Position numbers and translations under genes: made by a program. This document shows, piece after piece, positions 6,519-12,833 of a stretch of DNA of 12,833 bases. The stretch is from Goniomonas avonlea. Lineage: Eukaryota; Cryptophyceae; Goniomonadida; Goniomonadaceae. Within the stretch, counting starts at the first letter, position 1; every line of letters begins with the position of its first letter. The notes below the pieces were generated by a model. It was given only the letters and a program-made list of their open reading frames with translations, searched no databases and was not told where the DNA came from. Where the stretch lies: NCBI GenBank assembly GCA_003573635.1, contig QUTJ01031563.1:1-12833 (forward strand), read 5' to 3'.

Positions 6519-7439
6519 TTGCACAGTGCCAGCGGTTCGGCAGCGTCGCGCTCCCCGCAACGGCAGCACTCCAGCCTCGTACATGACGAGGTGTCCGAGC
6601 TCCTCACACTAGAGGACGGCAGACCGCTACCACCCCCATCCAGAGAGCTTGTGTACGTCAAGAGGAAGAATGGACGCCCTCACTACAGCGTTGTACCTCT
6701 TGCCGCCAGACCGGACGTGCTACGAGGGGTTGTTGGCCTCTGCGGCCGTTGCAAGGGCCCCAGCATCACTTGTGTGTCATGCGACGTGACATGCCACGTG
6801 TTCGAGCTCCAGGTGCACGCCGCTTCATTCGTCCGCATATGCGGATCGTGCATGGTCATGAGGCACAACACGATTTCACTGTTGCACCGGGGGGGGAGAG
6901 CGTTTCCAGTGTTTCCTCATCAAGGCAGCCTCAGACGCCAACTCGCTGCTAACTGCAGCGAAGAAGGCATTGTTGAGCGACGCCGACTACCGTCGCATCT
7001 GCTTCCAGAGTGCTCTCGCGTATCACAGAGATGGCATTTACGTCTTCCCACCCATGCTACCCACCATATGGATCATTCACAGTATCACATGCATGCCATC
7101 ACCCACCCACGCAGGACCAGCACAACAACGGTGAATGGGTCGATCTGTATCCTGACTCGCATGGTGACGATCAAGTACACCACCATCAAGAATGACATCT
7201 TTGCCGGCTGCGGGTGGGCGAGAGCGTGGTGTCGCTGCTACCCCAGAGCAGACAACCCGTTCGACAGCCCACAGGTCGTGAGGTGCCTCCGCACGGCCAA
7301 GCTTCGTGGATACTGGTCGGACGACACGAAGATTCCTGTCAAGAGCGACCAGCTCCGGCCGTACGTCGAGACGTACATCAGCTCACACGACTGGCCCGAG
7401 CAGGAGTTTGCCCTCGCCGCAGTCGTGACACAGGAGTGA
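6519..7439 (+). pseudogene. Unrecognised Cys-rich ORF of copy B
   Basis: One plus frame is open for 306 codons to the TGA at 7437-7439. Early on it has a basic segment (ELVYVKRKNGRPHYSVVP), then a Cys/His cluster GLCGRCKGPSITCVSC, VTCHVFE and VRICGSC, which could bind two zinc ions in PHD/RING-like fashion. Its end has WARAWCRCYPRADNPF, LRGYWSDDTKIP and PYVETYISSHDWPEQEFALA. The middle (6897-7060) reads much better in another frame (ERFQCFLIKAASDANSLL, ADYRRICFQSALAYHRDGI), entered at the G8 run 6889-6896, so a one-base indel there and a second near 7060-7120 are likely. The end part recurs inverted at 9364-9153, showing that it was protein-coding in the family. I know no family that it matches. 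It lies between gag and RNase H, so it may belong to the polyprotein region before RT. Confidence 0.5.
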
Positions 7440-7504
7440 TCAATGGGCATTGGGGAGACTCTTTCACAACCAATCCATCGAATCACTTGGCTAAGCCCTA
7501 ATGC

Positions 7505-8200
7505 AGGATTGTGGATACGATCCCATATGAGCATATGTGGAAGGAGTCAGACATGGTGTTTCCCACGGCTCAGGCGATCAGACACCAAGTGGTGGATCAC
7601 CCATTTACACTATCACAACAGAGTTTGCATGTACCTTGGCAAACTGGACAAGGGCATATGGAAACCCTGGTGTATCGTCTGTGGGTTGATCGACAGCACT
7701 GCCCATGCCACCATGGACAGCACCACCGTGCACGGCATCCCCGTCATCACAATGTCACGGTTCCGGAGGCTGCTTCAAGGAGGAGTCTTTTGCAGGCTTT
7801 TACTGGCCTGAGTAAAGGCACCCTCGTCACGCTGCAAGTGCTTCAGCCCGATGCTTGTACCTGGCCGCGACAACAACCCGCGTGTGTTGTTTTGCATCGA
7901 CAATGTGCAGGCAGTCAGTGTGTTTTAATCAAGGCTGTTTGCCCAGGAAACCGCTCAACGTTGACATAGTCGCACTGGAGTTCAAGGATGCAGTATCTGG
8001 ATCTAGATACTGCATGCATCCATATCACGGGCAAGATCAACTCAAGAGCTGGCGTGTTGTCCCGCTTTGACCTCAGGCCTTCCTCTGCCCACTATTCTTG
8101 GAGTGAGTACTTTTGTACTGACCTCAAGAGGCGCTTTGGCATCACACGTAATGTGGAGGCTTTGCTGACGGCTTGGGGGGTAAATCAGATTTATTAGACT
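7505..8200 (+). pseudogene. RNase H remnant of the RT polyprotein (copy B)
   Basis: Three short in-order pieces in three frames fit the end of a DIRS/Ty3-type RNase H. First, PRVLFCIDNVQAVSVF (about 7878-7924) matches the x-x-DN-x-x-AV active-site strand, with D at 7899-7901. Second, LNVDIVALEFKDAV (about 7951-7996) fits the following helix. Third, HITGKINSRAGVLSRFD (8021-8071) matches the h-x-x-GK-x-N-x-x-AD-x-LSR signature, with Asp replaced by Gly, so a metal-binding residue is lost. Before them, 7505-7800 includes a 122-codon frame with no recognised motif, perhaps the decayed connection domain. No RT palm motif was found. In the family RNase H removes the RNA template during cDNA synthesis. 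This copy is inactive. Confidence 0.6.
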
Positions 8201-8807
8201 ATTGACAAGCAATAGCCCCAGGGGCCAACGTCTATCAGAAGACAAACTCACTTGAGTGCTGACGGCTTGGGGCTTAATGCTGAGCCCCACTGTTGCTGGT
8301 GGCTCCAGAGTTTCCTCAAGGAACCCCTTCAAGGGTGGACTTCTCCAAGTTGGGTCCCTTGGCCAAGACTTGTATCACAGAGATCAGTCCAGTACTACAC
8401 TGGCACCGATGCTCATCTGGCCTTGCCTTCGGAAGTGGATGGAGCTGCGTGCATGCGCACAGCTCCCGCTGGCCGGATTCGTGCTTCAGCTCGTTTGGCC
8501 AACAATCACTCTTTGAGCACACCCCGGTGCTATTCTGGTTCCCTGCACCCGCACTGACACGCACGGTTGCCCCTATGACTCGTTGGCCTGTTGAGGTGTG
8601 GCTCAGCAGACACGGGCACTGACATAGCACCCACCATGGAGGCAGCAGTCGTTGAAGGAGGAGGAGCAAGCCGGGTGGGATTCCATGCGGCAGCCTTCAG
8701 CACTCGCCCACTGGAGGAGGGTGGCAGCTCCCTTCCACCGCTTGCAGCTTCGATGAGTGTCATGTTGCCAGAGTTGTAAAATCAGGGATCCCAGTAGTCG
8801 TGACTGA
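8201..8807. other. Unassigned stretch of copy B
   Basis: No recognised gene is present. GCTGACGGCTTGGGG occurs at about 8166 and again at about 8257, a direct repeat about 90 bases apart that may flank a small duplication or insertion. Several 60-110 codon frames exist on both strands, the most protein-like being a short plus frame with an ATG at 8636 ending at 8779, but none shows motifs. In DIRS elements the region after RNase H leads toward the recombinase, so this is probably decayed linker. Confidence 0.4.
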
Positions 8808-8839
8808 GTGTTCCACGATACTCAGCTGCTGCACACTTC

Positions 8840-9150
8840 AGGCATGTGGCCTCTGTGGTGTGTTGCCGCCAGCAGACGATCTGTATTGTGTCTGTCGCAT
8901 CTGCACTCATGCTATGTGCAGTATCTGTGTGTCCATGGCAGTGGGTATCGCGCACGCCTCACAGCGATAGACAGCGGAGTGCAGCAGTAACAGCATGTGC
9001 AGCAGAGTGGACTGGGGAGCACACTGTGGGGTGGAAATAAAGGTCACTGTGGAGGGAACCTCGCGCGATAGGAGCATCGTCACCACCTTGCTCAATGGCC
9101 TCCTGGCCCAAATGGCAAATGCTGGGGACCACACGGTGCCACAACATGGA
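8840..9150 (+). pseudogene. Second Cys-rich segment
   Basis: In a plus frame the stretch reads ACGLCGVLPPADDLYCVCRI followed by CTHAMCSICVSMA: a dense C-x2-C ... C-x-C-x2-C ... H-x-x-C-x2-C cluster like a RING/PHD-type zinc site. After one stop and an indel it continues as VEIKVTVEGTSRDRS and LLNGLLAQMANAGDH. The layout (Cys cluster, then a strand/helix-like stretch) parallels the ORF at 6519-7439. A diverged repeat of the second part, AEIHVAIEGTSPDGLL, lies at about 9432-9490 on the same strand. I read it as a broken extra copy of the Cys-rich protein of this element family. Alternative: chance Cys clustering in a decayed region. Confidence 0.35.
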
Positions 9151-9152
9151 CG

Positions 9153-9690
9153 TGGAGAGCGCGACTGCCGCAACCCATACTCCTGCTCCATCCAGTCATC
9201 CAACTGTGCGAAAGTCTCCATGTACAAGACAAAGGACCCATGATAGGTATCTTGTCCTCAGACCAGAAACCACAGAGTTTGGTGGTCTCGAGTGCCATCT
9301 TGACACACTTGTTGTTGAATGTGTTGACGGTGTCAGGATAAACTTGACACCAGACCTTGCCCATCTGCGACCAGCCCCAATCTCGTTCTTGCTCTCCACA
9401 TAGTCAAGCTCCCTGGGTCTCGTGCGAGCCCGAGAGGCAGAAATACATGTGGCCATCGAGGGCACCTCACCCGACGGCCTCCTGGTCCAAACAGCAAATG
9501 CCAGAGTGTCAAAGCAGCGCACACGCGCGATGCTGGGTTCACACACACAATGCTGGGTTCACACACACACTTGCAAACAACTCCGCACTGAGCGTCTGCA
9601 ACGTCCTCTAGCGGAACCACAGGGAAACAGTCTCCTTCTTGATTGTGTGCTTTCATAGTGACCCTGCACTGCCAGATATTGCACACCAAA
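9153..9690 (-). pseudogene. Inverted partial copy of the unrecognised ORF
   Basis: On the minus strand KVWCQVYPDTVNTFNNK and TKLCGFWSEDKIP (about 9360-9255), then VYMETFAQLDDWMEQEYGL (about 9230-9172) in another frame, match WCRCYPRADNPF, AKLRGYWSDDTKIP and PYVETYISSHDWPEQEFALA of the plus-strand ORF ending at 7439. Upstream on the same strand RELDYVESKNEIGAG parallels IKYTTIKNDIFAG. Two frameshifts break it, one near 9360 and one near 9235. The farther upstream match (to about 9690) is weak. It is therefore an inverted, decayed copy sitting inside copy B between the Cys-rich segment and the recombinase. Whether it came by inversion or by nested insertion of another element cannot be told from here. 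Confidence 0.6.
9530..9569. repeat. Two tandem 20-bp units
   Basis: ATGCTGGGTTCACACACACA at 9530-9549 is repeated directly at 9550-9569 with at most one change, followed by a short CA run. It is a small local duplication, probably made by slippage at the CA tract. Confidence 0.85.
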
Positions 9691-9814
9691 AATGAAACTG
9701 GGGGCATAGGCGGCACTCTGTGCGCCTCAATGACAGTGCAGTCTCGGTAAATGTGAACACAACATGCCACATGGCCCCCCAACTGCTGACATCCCCACAT
9801 CTCCGACAACAGCT

Positions 9815-10130
9815 GTTCAGCTCCCGTTCGCTACCTGGTTCGGACAGCTCCTTTTCTGCCCCAGAAAGCAGCCTGGCCGCTCCTTGCCAAGGAAAACAGC
9901 AACATTTGGATGTGGCACGAGTTTGTGGGCTTCCTGGACCCCTTCAGTGGTGTCACTGGCAGGAAGTGCAAGGAGCTCAGCACTCCAGAAGTGGACGGCC
10001 CAGATGCTCACCGAGCGAGGCCATCTCACTGACGAGCAGCTGCAGGTGTTTGGGTTTTGGCATTCACAGTGTCAAAGATCTACAGCACGCAAGACGCCAG
10101 AGCAGGCTTCGCCTGCTGTGGGGCTTCACA
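9815..10130 (+). pseudogene. Tyrosine recombinase C-terminal fragment (copy B)
   Basis: The pieces parallel the copy C recombinase: LPFATWFGQLLF (frame 2), IWMWHEFVGFLDPF (frame 1), LQKWTAQMLTERGHLTDEQ and LQVFGFWHSQ (frame 2), then SKIYSTQDARAGF (frame 1). At least three indels are needed. The Tyr of KIYST (codon 10081-10083) lies about eight residues after the W of GFW (10058-10060), the right place for the catalytic nucleophile of a DIRS-type tyrosine recombinase. The Arg of the H-x-x-R box is replaced (SALQKW here, QSFRKW in copy C), so it would be dead even without the frameshifts. It lies at the 3' end of copy B, as YR does in DIRS elements. Confidence 0.58.
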
Positions 10131-10670
10131 GCGCGATCTTGTCAGTGCCACAACCGGTGCTGCAGTGGTCCGCAGCCCAGTCGCAGGCACCAAGTCTGTG
10201 GCTCGCACCGCTGGACGCTGAGTGGCCGCGGTCTCAGTGCATGATCGGTTGCGGTGTCTCACGCAGACAGAGTCGCTTCTCTCGGCACTGGCTTTGCTGG
10301 CGCGACCGCGGAGCACGCTCCCGCACTCTAGACCGACTTTGTGGACTTTGGTTATCTGTGTCAGTGATGTGCAACCATGCCTTCACACGTTTTGAAACAC
10401 CTCATTATTTCGGGATCCGTGACATGCCATCTTGATTCCTTGATTTGGGGTATTGTCGCACTTTGGTTATCGTCTGTCTACTTTAACCTTGATACAGCGC
10501 TCCCGCTAACCCACCGATCGTGTCGCACTTGCCGTATGAGCGTGGTTAGTCTACGGGTGTAACGCCTCCCGCTGAACCACACTACTGTGTACACACCCTC
10601 TAACCACGGTTGCGTGAAGTCTCGTAGCTCCCCTCCCCTATCGACATAGGGTTTGTGAGTGTGACAATCT
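10084..10670 (+). repeat. Shared 3' tail of copy B
   Basis: After the recombinase Tyr, this region matches the copy C tail first around the hairpin AGCAGGC-TTC-GCCTGCT (10101-10117) and again in the terminal block 10609-10670. Between them similarity is patchy and no gene is seen. The hairpin is a perfect seven-pair stem with a three-base loop here; in copy C one pair is G-T. I infer the 3' untranslated region and terminus of the retroelement. Confidence 0.5.
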
Positions 10671-10710
10671 CTCTCTCTCTCTCTGTGTGTGTGTGTGGGT
10701 GGGTGGGTGT
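10668..10710. repeat. Compound microsatellite (TC)n(TG)n(GGGT)n
   Basis: A TC tract of about 17 bases runs directly into a TG tract of about 13 and then GGGT units. It begins where similarity to the copy C tail stops, so it marks the junction between retroelement and host DNA. If the adjoining acceptor site is real, it lies inside an intron. Confidence 0.9.
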
Positions 10711-10762
10711 CTGCGGTTTGTTTGAAATGGTTCGTGCTGCGTGACTGACACTGTCTGCACAG

Positions 10763-11128
10763 AGATGAGGCAGAAGCACTTGCTGACGCGCTGCTCAAAG
10801 CCGGCGAGGAGTACGAAACTGTGTCCGAAGCGGTCATGGCACAACGGCAGTTTGATTTACGGTGTGTTTGTTGGCTCTATTTCCTTGACAATCTGCCGAA
10901 GGCAAATGTGTGAGTCTGAGTTGCGCATTCTCGTTCTCCACGCTCTTCGTCACGCCTGGATAGTATTTGTGTTCTATCCAACTTAATCTCATCTTTATCT
11001 TCTGGTCGCGCTTCCACCAGCTTACTCTGAGAGGCAGGAACCATGTGATCGTGTCCACTGCCAAGGCGGCCGACGGACAACACACGCCTCGAGAGCGTGA
11101 GGCCCCCGCTGCTGGTGCTGACCTCTGA
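10763..11128 (+). CDS. 3' exons of an unrecognised spliced host gene
   Basis: The plus frame from 10763 to 10907 reads DEAEALADALLKAGEEYETV and on to FDLRCVCWLYFLDNLPKAN, a clean helix-rich stretch. It meets a TGA at 10911 unless spliced. A donor GT at 10908 (GTGTGAGT) and a strong acceptor CTTCCACCAG ending at 11020 give an intron of 113 bases, after which the frame continues LTLRGRNHVIVSTAK and AADGQHTPREREAPAAGADL to the TGA at 11126-11128. An alternative uses the canonical GTGAGT donor at 10910 with an AG ending at 11031, giving ANV-GRNHVIV in frame. At the 5' side CTGCACAG ending at 10762 fits an acceptor, so the first exons lie upstream. I do not recognise the protein. No upstream exon is convincing; a GTGAGT at 10655 is a possible donor but the sequence before it is retroelement tail. 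Confidence 0.55.
10908..11020 (+). other. Probable spliceosomal intron
   Basis: It begins GTGTGAGT and ends TTCCACCAG after a pyrimidine-rich tract, with a branch-like CTTAATC about 38 bases before the end. Removing it joins two protein-like reading frames without a stop. This is the best direct sign that the window is eukaryotic. Confidence 0.5.
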
Positions 11129-11425
11129 CAGTCATGACAATACACAATATTTTTGGTGTGCCTTCCTTCACTTGGGACACTGTGACACAAATCGTCAAAT
11201 CGTCACCCCCGGCGAAATGGTGATATATAGTCCATAATCACAATGCACCCGTTACACAACCTTAACTGCCATTCACACATTCTCAAGGTACCCTCACCCC
11301 ACCCAACAAACATGCACATGACAGCCACATCTCTGGCACATCTCTGGCTGCCGAAGGCACAGACAAATCACGCCGAAAAACAGGCTTCGATATCAAAAAT
11401 TGCGCGAAATTTATCAATAAGCTGT
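11129..11425. other. Intergenic region between convergent genes
   Basis: No gene is seen between the stop of the plus-strand gene and the stop of the minus-strand FHA gene. It holds an 11-base tandem duplication ACATCTCTGGC at 11327-11348 and AATCGTC twice near 11188-11204. No clear AATAAA signal is present on either strand; both 3' UTRs must end here. Confidence 0.6.
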
Positions 11426-12334
11426 CTATGACGACACAAAAGCAGACATCATGATGGCATATCTGGGGTGGACTTGCAATCGTGGGGTCACGACAAAGCG
11501 TGACGCACCAAGTTCAATCGCGTCACCCAAGTGCAACGGTGTGTCCACGTACTGAGGCAAGTACACGCCGTTGATGCATGTACCATTGGTACCACCAACG
11601 TCTCGAATGAAGAACCGCTGATCATGAAAGCTGATCACCAGGTGGTTTCGAGAGATCAAAGGGTCTTGCAGAATCGCAACATCATTGCCTCGTGAGCGTC
11701 CAATGGTGAAGCCCTTCTTGGTCACATGCAGGAGTTCGCCCTGCTCTGGGCCACATTCGAATGCTAATTCAAGAGTTTTGGACCTGAGTACCTGGTACAT
11801 CCCCTTCCAGATGGGCTTGCGGGCAACCATAAGCCGGTTCGGGCCACAAAAGTAGGTGACATCCTTGGCATAGTTACGCTCACAGAGACGCTGCCACACA
11901 TGCTCAGCATTGGTAAATTCCTGTAATCCCTTGCATATAGTTGAAAATCTGCAAATCTCTTCAGCGGAGAGTAGCCACAGCAGGTGGACCAAGCAGTCTT
12001 CCCCCATAGCGAGGAGAAGCGATGTATCCTTCGCTCGAGACGGGCTCTGTGCACGCAGCTTCTTCGTGGTTGAGAGTGAATCCAGCCGAGTGAGGACTTC
12101 ATTTACAATATCCTGACCTTGCTTCTCATAATCACGGCTTGATCGAGAAGTCGAGCAGTCCATGAACGATTCATCATCAATCCAGAGGTCGTGGCAGCGG
12201 GGCGACTGTGGAGCAGAGCTGACTGCAGATGCGCTTGAACAACGCTTAGTCGTGGTTGAAGAGGCCACTGACACAACTGACTCCGCGCGACGAACCTGAC
12301 ATCCTGTACTCGACCAGGTGTTTTTCTCCACCAT
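11426..12334 (-). CDS. F-box and FHA domain protein
   Basis: An uninterrupted 302-codon ORF starts at the ATG at 12334-12332 and ends in TAG at 11428-11426. An in-frame stop lies at 12373-12371 with no ATG between, so this is the first possible start unless an upstream exon exists. Residues 1-105 are Ser/Thr-rich and low complexity. Residues about 106-153 (LLLAMGEDCLVHLLWLLSAE, then RFSTICKGLQEF and VWQRLCERNY) look like an F-box, which in the family binds Skp1 of SCF ubiquitin ligases. Residues about 207-283 are an FHA domain, a phosphothreonine reader, with GFTIGRSRGND (Gly212-Arg213), LISRNH (Ser228, His231), GGTNGTCINGVYL (Asn250, Asn255) and LHLGDAIELG. All key FHA residues are present. 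Likely job: recruiting phosphorylated proteins to an SCF ligase, which is inference. It is the only intact gene here. Confidence 0.88.
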   Translation of the reverse strand: MVEKNTWSSTGCQVRRAESVVSVASSTTTKRCSSASAVSSAPQSPRCHDLWIDDESFMDCSTSRSSRDYEKQGQDIVNEVLTRLDSLSTTKKLRAQSPSRAKDTSLLLAMGEDCLVHLLWLLSAEEICRFSTICKGLQEFTNAEHVWQRLCERNYAKDVTYFCGPNRLMVARKPIWKGMYQVLRSKTLELAFECGPEQGELLHVTKKGFTIGRSRGNDVAILQDPLISRNHLVISFHDQRFFIRDVGGTNGTCINGVYLPQYVDTPLHLGDAIELGASRFVVTPRLQVHPRYAIMMSAFVSS

Positions 12335-12833
12335 CGGTGTCTTTGTTTTCTCTTGGAACAGGCGCTTGTCTCAAATGGGATTTGAATCGTCATGATGACG
12401 ATCCCAAAGCCGAGATCGGCTGTAGAACCACCACGAAACACCACCACCACCCAGACCGCGGTGACGTCTGACCTCCCAATCAGAATAAACCTCCTACGCG
12501 AACCTCACAAATCCGATTTGGCGTTTCGACGCCACACCCTGATTTAAGAAAAAAACCGAAAAATATTTCGCAACATTAGTGTGGTTCTGCGAGAAAAAAA
12601 AACCTACTGTTCCAGGCCGAAAAACCTGACTCGTCTCAATCTGGTTTTTTCCCTTTGACTGGGTGGCTTTACTTATCGCTAAACGACTAGATTCTGGATA
12701 TGTGGCTTTAGGCATCTGGCGACGGTTCGAGCAACCCGGCTTCGACAAGTCGACGCCAAACAACCAAACGGAGCATGAGCTCCTGGGCGCTGTGTGTCGT
12801 CGCTAGTGCCTTCTAGTTGACTACGTAAACGTA
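12335..12833. promoter_or_regulatory. Upstream region of the FHA gene
   Basis: No convincing gene is seen. Two minus frames (12450-12103 and 12763-12494) lack ATG starts at their ends and show no family; the first overlaps the FHA gene in another frame. Read on the minus strand, the stretch has T-runs at about 12592-12602 and 12546-12552, a GGTGGTGGTGG run at about 12443 and a CATCATGACGATT near 12390. No TATA box or initiator can be named with confidence. The 5' UTR and promoter of the FHA gene are expected here. Confidence 0.35.

Larger units (their letters stand above)
4546..10670 (+). mobile_element. Copy B: largest DIRS-like retrotransposon remnant
   Basis: Plus-strand order is gag-like ORF (5047-6290 and beyond), Cys-rich unrecognised ORF (6519-7439), RNase H remnant (about 7505-8200), unassigned sequence, a second Cys-rich segment (8840-9150), an inverted partial copy of the unrecognised ORF (9690-9153), recombinase (9815-10130) and tail (to about 10670). 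Gag, then RT/RNase H, then YR is the DIRS order. The RT palm with its DD motif, present in copy A, is not found here, so it appears deleted. Every coding part has frameshifts or stops. The left end is placed after the copy C tail and is uncertain; no terminal repeats were recognised. The right end abuts a microsatellite and a host gene. Confidence 0.55.

Noticed and set aside
8591-8779. Short plus-strand ORF of 62 codons, Gly/Ala/Pro-rich
   Set aside because: No motif, no second copy in the window and an opposite-strand ORF of similar length; not enough to call a gene.
12103-12763. Minus-strand ORFs of 115 and 89 codons near the FHA gene
   Set aside because: No ATG at their ends and no motifs; the first overlaps the FHA ORF in another frame, the second spans A/T homopolymers typical of non-coding DNA.
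129-12822. A 19-base similarity between 129-147 (minus) and 12804-12822 (plus), about 17 matches
   Set aside because: Among all pairs of positions in a window of this size, about one such match is expected by chance.

Overview
The window looks like nuclear DNA of a eukaryote, most likely a protist. An oomycete-like stramenopile is a guess from the style of the FHA/F-box protein and the transposon mix; nothing seen proves it. The evidence for a eukaryote is a probable spliced gene near the right end, an F-box plus FHA protein, degenerate DIRS-type and hAT transposon pieces, micro- and minisatellites, and a tRNA-like RNA polymerase III unit. Four N bases (1614, 2325, 2336, 2356) mark a draft assembly.

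About 1-10670 is a graveyard of related retrotransposon fragments. Translation pieces fit a DIRS-order (tyrosine-recombinase) retrotransposon: a gag-like ORF with a CCHC zinc knuckle, a reverse transcriptase with an MMDDYY active-site motif, an RNase H tail, and a tyrosine-recombinase C-terminus. Three copies can be told apart. Copy A is on the minus strand (about 3045 down to 131) and carries gag, a linker and RT; it is interrupted by about 870 bp holding the 3' part of a hAT transposase and a tRNA-like sequence. Copy C is on the plus strand (about 3060-4545) and is only a recombinase 3' end plus a non-coding tail; it is interrupted by about 430 bp with a foldback hairpin and a 21-bp minisatellite. 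Copy B is on the plus strand (about 4546-10670) and has gag, an unrecognised Cys-rich ORF, an RNase H remnant, an inverted second copy of part of the unrecognised ORF, the recombinase and the same tail as C. A and B are head to head. All are broken by frameshifts, stops and insertions, so none looks autonomous.

From about 10668 the host genome resumes. A (TC)n(GT)n(GGGT)n microsatellite is followed by two probable exons of an unrecognised plus-strand gene (10763-11128). Its upstream exons are not visible, so the retroelement may sit inside one of its introns or may have cut the gene. A convergent single-exon gene (12334-11426, minus) encodes a 302-residue F-box/FHA protein with all key FHA residues; it is the only clearly intact gene. 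The last 500 bases are its upstream region.

The least ordinary material is the YR-retrotransposon family itself: its Cys-rich second ORF (6519-7439, with repeats at 8840-9150 and inverted at 9153-9690), which I cannot assign to a known family, and the mosaic of inverted copies. I found no sign of a cellular defence, biosynthetic or CRISPR system.
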